Source: Candidatus Hydrogenedens terephthalaticus JGI OTU-1 (GTDB lineage Bacteria; Hydrogenedentota; Hydrogenedentia; Hydrogenedentales; Hydrogenedentaceae). From it: a stretch of 10,020 bases of DNA. The position numbers were made by a program, and so were the translations under genes. Positions 1 to 6,981 of this stretch are shown piece by piece. Below the pieces are notes generated by a model. That model searched no databases and was not told the origin of the DNA. It saw only the letters and a list, made by a program, of their open reading frames with translations. The stretch lies in assembly GCA_000493945.1 (NCBI GenBank), contig AWNW01000006.1:76640-86659 (forward strand), given 5' to 3'. Within the stretch, counting starts at the first letter, position 1. The number at the start of each line of letters is the position of its first letter.

Positions 1-1
1 G

Positions 2-1180
2 ATTCGATTCTTACTTCCCTCACTAATTATTCGATGGGGATTATTATCTAAAATAATTTTTGATTGGACACCCCGTCGGTCATTTTTCAAGACATTCGGA
101 GTTATGTTTTTTATTATTTACATTTTTCTGCAATACCTGATGTATCAGCAAAGTAAACCTTATACTGCATGGGACGAATGTACAAATACTCTGGCACAAG
201 ATATAGGCGAAAAAGATGTAATTATTTTAGGACCGGGAGATATAGCACCGATATTCCATTACCATTGGTGTTCAAGGCTAAAACACTCTACACCTATTAT
301 GGCGGTTTCTGGTTCTTTGTATTTAACTACTGATTTACTTATCTATCTTATGAAACATCTTCCCCCGGAAAGAAATATATGGGTCCTATTTAGGAACGAA
401 TTTGGGACAATGCCCCCTTTAATTAGAAAGGAGTGGGAAAAACATCATCTTGTATATCACACAGCAAAAGAATTCCCTTCCTTTGAGGGATTAACTTATT
501 TTGGCTTTTCAATTAAGGAAAACCTTGAAAATACAGTCAGCATGGATAATATCAACACAAATTCCTCGTTTTTAGAAACCTCAAAAGAACTTGCCCCCCA
601 CTTGAAATCATGTCAGGAAACTAATTCTAACCCGTTAGACTTATCTATATTATCCCGATACGATAATCCTTTGGAAACACCAGAAAGAGGAACTTATGTC
701 CAATATACAATGGATTGGCTCTCCATAAATAGACACTGCTGGGCTCAAACTTTATTAGAACCTATTTCATATATATCACCCTGGGTTGAATTTAGTTATG
801 CCCTATCTTGTTTAGATACCGACCCTATTAAAGCAGAGAAAATATTTCTTGGAATTAAGAGGAGTAGTATATTCTTCTACAATACACTTCATCCTATCTG
901 GAACGCTATAAAAGCAAAAGACTATGATACATTGGATAATGAAACAAAAAAATTAATGGATGATGGGTTGTGGATAGCACATTATTTTAATCACTTTGCA
1001 AAACATAAATTAGTCGGGTCTCCCTGTATTTTGCCTATGGGTAGTTTTCCCTACAATTGGGATATAGAAATCGAACTTCAGAAAACTATGTCAAAAGAAC
1101 CACAACCAACAAATAATGAGTTTATTGAAACAAGATACAAACAAATAATAGATATTATGAATTTTCAGGTAGAACCCTAA
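2..1180 (+). CDS. C-terminal part of a membrane protein with a large soluble tail, 5' end outside window
   Basis: The reading frame is open from base 2 with no stop, so the ATG at 104 is probably internal and the true start lies left of the window. The visible part is 392 codons and ends with TAA at 1178-1180. Window residues about 33-53 are strongly hydrophobic (FGVMFFIIYIFLQYLMYQ), preceded by a basic stretch (TPRRSFFK), which looks like the last membrane span. The remaining roughly 330 residues are soluble and aromatic-rich. The stretch DVIILGPGDIAPIFHYHW resembles the start of the extracytoplasmic tail seen after the membrane domain of GT-C/DUF2723-like proteins, but that assignment is a weak inference. 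The last 50 or so residues before the stop (MSKEPQPTNNEF and on) look like a loose C-terminus. No terminator hairpin is evident downstream. No neighbour suggests a role. I am sure it is a real gene and not sure of the family. Confidence 0.75.
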   Translation: MRFLLPSLIIRWGLLSKIIFDWTPRRSFFKTFGVMFFIIYIFLQYLMYQQSKPYTAWDECTNTLAQDIGEKDVIILGPGDIAPIFHYHWCSRLKHSTPIMAVSGSLYLTTDLLIYLMKHLPPERNIWVLFRNEFGTMPPLIRKEWEKHHLVYHTAKEFPSFEGLTYFGFSIKENLENTVSMDNINTNSSFLETSKELAPHLKSCQETNSNPLDLSILSRYDNPLETPERGTYVQYTMDWLSINRHCWAQTLLEPISYISPWVEFSYALSCLDTDPIKAEKIFLGIKRSSIFFYNTLHPIWNAIKAKDYDTLDNETKKLMDDGLWIAHYFNHFAKHKLVGSPCILPMGSFPYNWDIEIELQKTMSKEPQPTNNEFIETRYKQIIDIMNFQVEP

Positions 1181-1306
1181 AAGTAAGTATATTCTTCATC
1201 TACAAAATTTGCAAAGATTGGAATTTTAAGTAAGAATGGGAAACACAAATATAGAAAATAGTAGGAATAGACGAATTGTCATACTAAATAAGGAGTCTGG
1301 GCTGAT

Positions 1307-1336
1307 TTGTTTTTATCCTTGTAAAAATTCTATAAT
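1307..1336 (+). promoter_or_regulatory. Probable sigma-70-type promoter of rpsD
   Basis: TTGTTT (1307-1312) and a perfect TATAAT (1331-1336) are 18 bp apart. Transcription would begin near 1343, giving rpsD a leader of about 115 nt. No other box of this quality lies between the upstream gene and rpsD. The promoter lies inside a 60-codon open frame (1236-1418), which argues against that frame being a gene. Confidence 0.55.
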
Positions 1337-1359
1337 AATACACCTCAAAAAAGATTTAA

Positions 1360-1420
1360 CTTTACACCTCTATCTTTTCCGCGGCTGTAAAAGAGAGCGT
1401 GTGTCTCGTTTTGTGTAAAG
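1360..1420 (+). promoter_or_regulatory. Foldable rpsD leader, possible S4 autoregulatory element
   Basis: CTTTACAC (1360-1367) is the exact reverse complement of GTGTAAAG (1413-1420). Nested inside, CTCT-at-CTTTT (1368-1378) can pair with AAAAGAGAG (about 1388-1396) with a two-base bulge, closing a loop that contains CCGCGG. The element ends about 20 bases before the AAGG of the rpsD ribosome binding site. TACACCTC also occurs twice in the leader (1339-1346 and 1363-1370). S4 is known to repress its own mRNA in Escherichia coli and Bacillus by binding leader structures that differ between lineages. That this fold does the same is inference. There is no T-tract after the outer stem, so any control would act on translation rather than by termination. 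Confidence 0.35.
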
Positions 1421-1456
1421 AAAAAATTAAATTAAAGTAAGGAACAAACACAACCT

Positions 1457-2065
1457 ATGGCAAGATACTTAGGTCCGAAACACAAGTTATGTCGGCGTTT
1501 GGGTTCCTGTATATGGGGAAGCCCGAAATGCCCATCTAAAAAACGTCCGTTCAGACCGGGACAACATGGAAGAGACCCGAAAGGGAAGTTGTCTGTTTAT
1601 GCTCGGCAATTACTGGCAAAACAAAAAATTCGCATGCATTACGGTTTGATGGAACGGCAAATGTGGAAAACATTCCAGGAAGCCAAGCGTATTACAGGTG
1701 ATACAGGTGTAAATCTGATGAGACTTCTGGAATGCAGGCTTGATACGGTAGTTTACCGTTTAGGCTTTGCTCCGACTATTTCTTCAGCACGGCAACTCGT
1801 AACTCATTGTCATTTTCTGGTAGATGGTAAGAAAGTGAATATCCCCTCTTTTACCGTAAAACCGGGAATGAAGATTACAGTGCGAGAGAAGAGTAGAAAC
1901 ATTCCGATGATAGCCGAAGGAGCAGAAAATCCCTATCAGGAAATTCCCCCTCATCTTTCTCGTGAAGCGAAATCTTTTGAAGGGCATGTTGTTTCTGTCC
2001 CGGCAGAAGAAAATCTTCCCTTCCTTGAAGATACTCCGGGTGTCATCGGGTTCTATTCGAGATAG
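1457..2065 (+). CDS. rpsD: 30S ribosomal protein S4 (uS4)
   Basis: The 202-residue product is a primary-binding protein of the small ribosomal subunit. It binds the 5' domain of 16S rRNA, nucleates 30S assembly and helps decoding accuracy. The N-terminus MARYLGPKHKLCRRLG, the signature RPFRPGQHG (about residues 31-39), and the S4 RNA-binding domain from about residue 92 (RLLECRLDTVVYRLGF...ARQLVTHCHFLVDGKKVN) are all present. H9, C12, C18 and C25 sit where some S4 proteins carry a four-cysteine zinc site, so a zinc site with one histidine is possible. The C-terminus runs past the S4 domain with SFEGHVVSVPAEENLPFLED, recalling Chlamydia-type S4. AAGG lies about 13 bases before the ATG, a rather long spacing. 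The gene stands alone, not in the alpha operon with rpsK/rpoA, and ends just before a strong terminator. Confidence 0.97.
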   Translation: MARYLGPKHKLCRRLGSCIWGSPKCPSKKRPFRPGQHGRDPKGKLSVYARQLLAKQKIRMHYGLMERQMWKTFQEAKRITGDTGVNLMRLLECRLDTVVYRLGFAPTISSARQLVTHCHFLVDGKKVNIPSFTVKPGMKITVREKSRNIPMIAEGAENPYQEIPPHLSREAKSFEGHVVSVPAEENLPFLEDTPGVIGFYSR

Positions 2066-2074
2066 TTTTTTCTG

Positions 2075-2080
2075 TATAAT
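2075..2080 (+). promoter_or_regulatory. Candidate -10 box between rpsD stop and its terminator
   Basis: A perfect TATAAT lies 9 bases after the rpsD stop and 10 bases before the terminator stem. The matching -35 region (TTCTAT, 2051-2056, 18 bp upstream) is poor. If used, RNA would start near 2087 and carry the terminator hairpin at its 5' end before reaching purA. No better promoter fits in the 35 bases between the terminator and the purA ATG, so purA depends either on this box or on read-through. Confidence 0.3.
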
Positions 2081-2090
2081 TGAATAAGGC

Positions 2091-2124
2091 AAACGGGTCG
2101 AGTTTGGTTTCGACCCGTTTTTTT
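2091..2124 (+). terminator. Intrinsic terminator after rpsD
   Basis: AAACGGGTCGA (2091-2101) pairs perfectly over 11 bp with TCGACCCGTTT (2110-2120) around an 8-base loop, and a run of seven T (2118-2124) follows. This is a textbook rho-independent terminator 25 bases after the rpsD stop codon. Confidence 0.9.
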
Positions 2125-2159
2125 GTGAGAACTGAACATTTATGTAAAGGGTATCGTAA

Positions 2160-3428
2160 ATGAGTATTGAAGTCATTGTGGGAGCAAATTGGGGCGACGA
2201 AGGAAAAGGTCGCATGGTAGATTATTTTGCCCAGGATGCAGATTTTGTTATCCGTTATCAAGGAGGAAATAATGCGGGTCACACGGTTATTAATGAGTTT
2301 GGGGAATTTAAATTACATCTCATTCCATCCGGCGTTTTTAGTAAAAAGACAATTAATATATTAGGACCGGGGATGGTTCTTGACCTTCAAAGTTTGGTAG
2401 AGGAAATTCAGAGTTTTAAGGAGCATGGAATAGACCCCAAAATATATATTTCGGAGCGCGCCGTTATTTGTTTCCCTTACCATCGTTATGAAGATATCTG
2501 GGAAGAGGAACGATTGGGTAAAAATGCGTATGGTTCTACACGAAGAGGAATTGCCCCGGTCTATGGAGACCGAACAATAAAAAAGGCTATTTTAATGGGC
2601 GACCTATTTTTCCCGGAATATCTTGAAACACGATTACGACAAATCGTAGATTGGAAGTTGCAAATAGCCAAAGGCGTTTATGGTAAAGATAATCCTTTTA
2701 CCTTTGAAGAAATCTGGGAATGGACACAGAAATGGAGCAAGCCCTTATTACCTTATATAAAGAACACAAATGAAATATTGGAACAAGCTGTTAAAGAAGG
2801 TAAAAAGATACTTTTTGAGGCACAATTAGGAACATTGAGAGACCTGTATTTTGGAATTTATCCTTATACAACTTCTTCCTGCACATTATCCGCTTTTGCT
2901 CCTATTGGTGGTGGTCTTTTCGGCTATCCACCGGATAGGGTCATTGCTGTTGTAAAGGCTTTTTCAACCTGCGTTGGAGAAGGTCCTTTCGTAACGCTAA
3001 TGGAGAAAGAGGAAGCAGACCAGTTACGAGAAATTGCCAAGGAATATGGGGCGGCAACAGGTAGACCACGAACGATTGGTCATTTTGATGCGGTGGCAAC
3101 AAAATACGGTGTAAAAGTACAGGGTGCTACAGAAATAGCCCTGACCAAATTAGACAGTCTCACAGGCAGGAAAACATTAAAGATTTGCACTCATTACAAG
3201 TTTGAAAATAAGATGTTTGACGATTTTCCAATCAATCCTATACTCGAGAAATCAGAGCCTGTATATATCGAACTTCCGGGCTGGGATGAAGACATTTCTA
3301 AAGTGCGTCGGTTTGAAGACCTTCCCCAAAACGCCCAAAATTATGTGATTGAAATAGAGAAACGGGTTTTATGTCCCATTAAATATATTTCTGTAGGACC
3401 GGAACGCGAAGCATTGATTCTGCGTTAG
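2160..3428 (+). CDS. purA: Adenylosuccinate synthetase, divergent form
   Basis: The 422-residue enzyme would join IMP and aspartate using GTP to make adenylosuccinate, the first committed step from IMP to AMP, in the cytoplasm. The glycine-rich loop NWGDEGKGR (residues 10-18) with catalytic D13, and GGNNAGHT with catalytic H41, are intact. GAATGRPR near residue 300 (the aspartate/IMP loop), VGEGPF and LTKLDSLTG (guanine recognition) are also present. It differs from the usual pattern in several places. GSTRRGIAP replaces the common GTTGRGIGP. A lysine sits where Escherichia coli has the IMP-contacting R143, by my hand alignment. TSSC replaces TSSN (C241), and STCVGEGP replaces STRVGxGP. D13 rules out the phage diaminopurine enzyme PurZ, which has Ser or Thr there. 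AAAGGG lies 8 bases before the ATG. No other purine genes adjoin it. PurA is the firm call; the substitutions may mark a distinct subfamily. Confidence 0.93.
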   Translation: MSIEVIVGANWGDEGKGRMVDYFAQDADFVIRYQGGNNAGHTVINEFGEFKLHLIPSGVFSKKTINILGPGMVLDLQSLVEEIQSFKEHGIDPKIYISERAVICFPYHRYEDIWEEERLGKNAYGSTRRGIAPVYGDRTIKKAILMGDLFFPEYLETRLRQIVDWKLQIAKGVYGKDNPFTFEEIWEWTQKWSKPLLPYIKNTNEILEQAVKEGKKILFEAQLGTLRDLYFGIYPYTTSSCTLSAFAPIGGGLFGYPPDRVIAVVKAFSTCVGEGPFVTLMEKEEADQLREIAKEYGAATGRPRTIGHFDAVATKYGVKVQGATEIALTKLDSLTGRKTLKICTHYKFENKMFDDFPINPILEKSEPVYIELPGWDEDISKVRRFEDLPQNAQNYVIEIEKRVLCPIKYISVGPEREALILR

Positions 3429-3533
3429 TTTTAAGGAACTGAATATCGAAAACAAATCCCAAGGAAATAATTAAAATTTTCACATAAAACCTACTCCTAT
3501 ATTTCGTATATCTGATTATCTTAAAAGATGGGA

Positions 3534-3539
3534 TATAAT
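3534..3539 (+). promoter_or_regulatory. -10 box of mfd, start of an almost leaderless mRNA
   Basis: A perfect TATAAT ends 14 bases before the mfd ATG. A start 7 or so bases downstream would leave a 5' leader of roughly 6-9 nt. No Shine-Dalgarno sequence lies in the 15 bases before the ATG, which fits a near-leaderless message. The -35 side (around 3511-3517) is weak. Confidence 0.45.
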
Positions 3540-3553
3540 AATATTCATTTGAT

Positions 3554-6500
3554 ATGAGTGTATCATTATTAAGATTTAAAGCTATAAGCCAGATTATTGA
3601 GCAGATAGAAAAATCTTCATGGGTGCAAATTGCAGGACCATGGGGTGTAGGGAAAAGTGTTATTCCTTATCTAATCCATTCAGAACTTAACAAACCTCTT
3701 TTGGTTATTGCTTCGGACAATCATGGTGCGGAAGAGATATATGAAGACTTTATAACATTTACTTCAGAGGAAGATTGTGCTTTCTTCCCTTCGTGGGAAA
3801 CATTGCCCACAGATTTTATTGACCCGGCAGAGGATATTGTTTCTGAACGCCTTCATTTGCTAACTCGGATTGTCTCTGGTAAACAAACTCCTAAAATTAT
3901 CGTCACATCCATTCGTTCGTTATTACAGGTAGTTCCATCGCGAGAAGCACTGGAAAAACAAAGGTTGCATTTAAATAAAGAACAAGAATACAACCTTGAA
4001 GATTTGACTACCTTACTTATTAATTCGGGTTATCAACGCGAAGCGAGTGTGTCTCAACATGGTGAATTCAGTCGGAGAGGGGGAATATTGGATATTTTTC
4101 CGTATGCTCGTGAATTGCCTGTTCGCCTGGAATTTTTCGGTGATATTATTGAGTCTATACGCGAATTTGATCCTGAAACTCAAAAAAGCATTGCCCCTCT
4201 GGAATATGTAGATATTGTTTTAAAAACAGAAAAAGACCTGCTTATTAAAAATAGTTCTCTGCTCCAAAAAAATTGCCTGTTGGATTATTTATCGAGGGAT
4301 ATTCTAATTATATGGGAAGAACCGTTGAACATATTAGAAGAGAGTCAGAAAATTGAATCTGAATTTGGTGAGAATCCATACACCTTTACACGGAATGAAA
4401 TTACAAGCAAGTTCCTCGAATTAAAAAACATAGAAATAGCGGCTTTATCCTTACCCGAACGGTCAGCACCGCGTATTGTTATTCCTATGAACTCCATCCA
4501 AATCTGGACAAAAAATTTGAATGAATTCTGGGAACAATTAAAGCAATGGGACATTGAACAATATCATGTGCGAATTCTTTGTAATACACCTTCAGAACAA
4601 TTACGCATGTATGAATTGATCACAGAACAGGGGTATCGTCTCGATAAAGATTCTTTTGACTTAAAAATCGAAATTGGTAGAATTCGTTCGGGTTGTGTTT
4701 ATCCTGATGAGAAGTTCGTTCTGTTAAGTGAAAAAGAACTGTTTGGGAGGAAATTTGTTCGACGGAGAGGACGATTTTTCTGTAAAGGCACGCGTGTTTA
4801 TTCGTTAAGTGATTTAAAACCGGGGGATTATGTCGTTCACGAAGTTCATGGAATAGGTAAATTCACGGGGCTTTATCGTTTAGAAAACAAATCCAGTGAT
4901 TACCTTGCTGTTGTGTATCGAGATGGAGATATGCTGTATATTCCCGTCACGCAATTAGACCAGATACGGAAATATATCGCAGGAGAAGATGTTACCCCTA
5001 ATCTCGATAAAATAGGGGGAAAAACATGGGGCAAGACGAAAGATAAGGTACGGGAGTCGGTCAAACAATTTGCTGAGGAATTACTCAAATTATATGCCAA
5101 ACGACATCATTCTAAGGGTTTTGCCTTTTCGCCAGATACACCCTGGCAAAGACAGATGGAAGAAGCCTTTGATTATGATGAGACACCCGACCAATATCAT
5201 GCAATTGAAGAAACCAAACGGGATATGGAAGCTCCTCAACCAATGGACCGCTTGATTTGCGGAGATGTTGGCTTCGGGAAAACAGAGGTTGCGATAAGAG
5301 CAAGTTTCAAGGCGGTAATGGATGGTAAACAAGTTGCGGTTCTGGCTCCAACAACAGTACTTGTTCATCAGCATTGGCACACTTTTCAGGAACGAATGGC
5401 TGGATTCCCTATCCGTATTGAATCGTTAAGCCGATTACGCACCACAAAAGAAATAAAGCAGGTTCTGGAAGGATTAATTACAGGGGAAGTAGATATTGTC
5501 ATTGGCACGCACCGTTTACTTTCAAAAGATGTCCAATTTAAAGATTTGGGCTTACTTATAATTGATGAGGAACAGCGTTTCGGTGTAAGACATAAGGAGC
5601 AGTTGAAAAAACTTCGTGAACATGTGGATACACTTACTCTAACAGCGACACCGATACCGCGAACACTACAGTTTTGTTTATCAGGCATTCGCGATATGAG
5701 TGTTATTAATACAGCACCCAATGACCGTTTACCCATTCATACTTGCATTGCTAATTATTCCCCCGAAATTATTAAAGAAGCCATTGAAAGGGAATTGCGA
5801 CGAGAAGGACAGGTGTATTACCTTCATAATCGTGTGCAAACTATTGAATATACCGCAATGAAAATCCAGCAATTGGTGCCGAATGCACGAATAGGTATTG
5901 GTCATGGACAGATGTCTAAAAATGAATTAGAAAAGGTAATGACAGCCTTCATTAACCGTGAGATTGATGTGCTGGTGTGCACCACAATTATCGCATCCGG
6001 TATAGATATTCCAAATGTAAACACAATTATTGTAGACCGTGCAGACCGATTTGGATTAAGTGAACTTTATCAAATTCGAGGCAGGGTTGGAAGATATAAA
6101 CATCGTGCCTTTGCATACTTGTTAATTCCTTCTGATAAGGCTCTCACCAAAGATGCTCAGGAGCGACTAAAAGCCATCCAAGATTTTTCTACATTAGGTT
6201 CGGGTTTGCAGGTTGCATTGAAAGATTTAGAGATACGGGGTGCGGGCGATTTATTGGGCCCCGAACAGAGTGGACATATAAATGCCGTCGGCTTTGATAC
6301 CTATCGTGAATTGATTGAGGAAGCCATTGCAGAAATGAAAGGGCAACCTCTTATACGCAAAAAATTACCTCCGTTTGAAACTACTATTCAGGCGCGTATA
6401 TTGGATGACTATATCTACAATTCCCTTGAAAAGATGCAATGGTATCAACGAATTTCTGCCGCACAAACACCCGAAGAATGCGAAGAATTAATGGATGAAC

Positions 6501-6811
6501 TTAAAGACAGATATGGACTCATACCCATGCCTGTTGAAAACTTAGTAAAAATTATGAAATCACGCATTCTGGCTGTAGATTTGGGAGTTAAAAAATTAGT
6601 CTTAAATAAAAACTTTTTATATATCCAGTTCGATACCTATCATCCTGTTTCACCTTCAAGAAAAAAATATGCATTTGAAATTTTTGGCAAAGAGATAGAA
6701 ACAGGATTAGAAGAATATCCTTATTTAGAATGCCCTGTTGATGATACCCCGGAAAAATATTTGAATCTTCTAATAGATTATTTAGAAAAACTTCATGATG
6801 AGGGTGTGTAA
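3554..6811 (+). CDS. mfd: Transcription-repair coupling factor (Mfd)
   Basis: The 1085-residue ATP-driven translocase frees RNA polymerase stalled at DNA damage and recruits UvrA for nucleotide excision repair. Domains in order: a UvrB-like N-terminal module (residues about 1-270, with WETLPTDFIDP and RGGILDIFP); a linker; the RNA polymerase-interacting CarD-like domain (about 417-480, PGDYVVHEVHGIGKFTGLYR); helicase lobe 1 with Walker A GDVGFGKT (570-577), DEEQ (671-674) and TATPIPRTL (from 697); helicase lobe 2 with TIIASGIDIPN and QIRGRVGR; and the TRCF C-terminal domain (about 940-1040). It is slightly shorter than the 1148-residue Escherichia coli protein. Unusually, the N-terminal module has a complete P-loop, GPWGVGKS (28-35), where characterised Mfd proteins are degenerate. 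The TAA at 3539-3541 in the same frame makes ATG 3554 the first usable start. It has no clear ribosome binding site and is probably transcribed alone. Confidence 0.97.
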   Translation: MSVSLLRFKAISQIIEQIEKSSWVQIAGPWGVGKSVIPYLIHSELNKPLLVIASDNHGAEEIYEDFITFTSEEDCAFFPSWETLPTDFIDPAEDIVSERLHLLTRIVSGKQTPKIIVTSIRSLLQVVPSREALEKQRLHLNKEQEYNLEDLTTLLINSGYQREASVSQHGEFSRRGGILDIFPYARELPVRLEFFGDIIESIREFDPETQKSIAPLEYVDIVLKTEKDLLIKNSSLLQKNCLLDYLSRDILIIWEEPLNILEESQKIESEFGENPYTFTRNEITSKFLELKNIEIAALSLPERSAPRIVIPMNSIQIWTKNLNEFWEQLKQWDIEQYHVRILCNTPSEQLRMYELITEQGYRLDKDSFDLKIEIGRIRSGCVYPDEKFVLLSEKELFGRKFVRRRGRFFCKGTRVYSLSDLKPGDYVVHEVHGIGKFTGLYRLENKSSDYLAVVYRDGDMLYIPVTQLDQIRKYIAGEDVTPNLDKIGGKTWGKTKDKVRESVKQFAEELLKLYAKRHHSKGFAFSPDTPWQRQMEEAFDYDETPDQYHAIEETKRDMEAPQPMDRLICGDVGFGKTEVAIRASFKAVMDGKQVAVLAPTTVLVHQHWHTFQERMAGFPIRIESLSRLRTTKEIKQVLEGLITGEVDIVIGTHRLLSKDVQFKDLGLLIIDEEQRFGVRHKEQLKKLREHVDTLTLTATPIPRTLQFCLSGIRDMSVINTAPNDRLPIHTCIANYSPEIIKEAIERELRREGQVYYLHNRVQTIEYTAMKIQQLVPNARIGIGHGQMSKNELEKVMTAFINREIDVLVCTTIIASGIDIPNVNTIIVDRADRFGLSELYQIRGRVGRYKHRAFAYLLIPSDKALTKDAQERLKAIQDFSTLGSGLQVALKDLEIRGAGDLLGPEQSGHINAVGFDTYRELIEEAIAEMKGQPLIRKKLPPFETTIQARILDDYIYNSLEKMQWYQRISAAQTPEECEELMDELKDRYGLIPMPVENLVKIMKSRILAVDLGVKKLVLNKNFLYIQFDTYHPVSPSRKKYAFEIFGKEIETGLEEYPYLECPVDDTPEKYLNLLIDYLEKLHDEGV

Positions 6812-6891
6812 ATATAGAGAAACGAAACATTCCGAGAAATGAGAAATAGAAAAATGTAATAGATAATATGGAAATTATTCGGAAATAAGAA

Positions 6892-6923
6892 ACACAGGGA
6901 AAGATTTTTGGCTTTCCCTGTGT
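6892..6923. terminator. Shared hairpin between convergent mfd and glnA
   Basis: ACACAGGGAAAG (6892-6903) pairs perfectly over 12 bp with CTTTCCCTGTGT (6912-6923) around an 8-base loop. It lies 80 bases after the mfd stop and 58 bases beyond the glnA stop. Flanking T-runs are short on both sides (CCTTTCC on plus, TTTCTTATTT on minus), so termination may be moderate, though the position between convergent genes supports a bidirectional role. Confidence 0.7.
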
Positions 6924-6981
6924 CCTTTCCAATAACTTAATACATAAGGAGCATATCTCAGAGGATACTTAGATACGCATC

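Noticed and set aside
1236..1418. Open frame of 60 codons between the left gene and rpsD
   Set aside because: It has no convincing ribosome binding site and an odd composition. It overlaps both a good rpsD promoter and the foldable leader, so it is most likely a chance frame.
1360..1420. The rpsD leader fold as an intrinsic attenuator
   Set aside because: The outer stem is followed by GAAAAAATTAAATT rather than a T-run, so rho-independent termination is unlikely.
1784..2282. Minus-strand open frames over the end of rpsD and the start of purA
   Set aside because: They are antisense to two firmly identified genes and cross the rpsD terminator. Their sequences resemble no family.
2160..3428. 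purA as a PurZ-type enzyme for diaminopurine (Z) DNA
   Set aside because: PurZ proteins have Ser or Thr in place of the catalytic aspartate. This protein keeps D13, and no phage-like genes such as datZ or a Z-specific polymerase adjoin.
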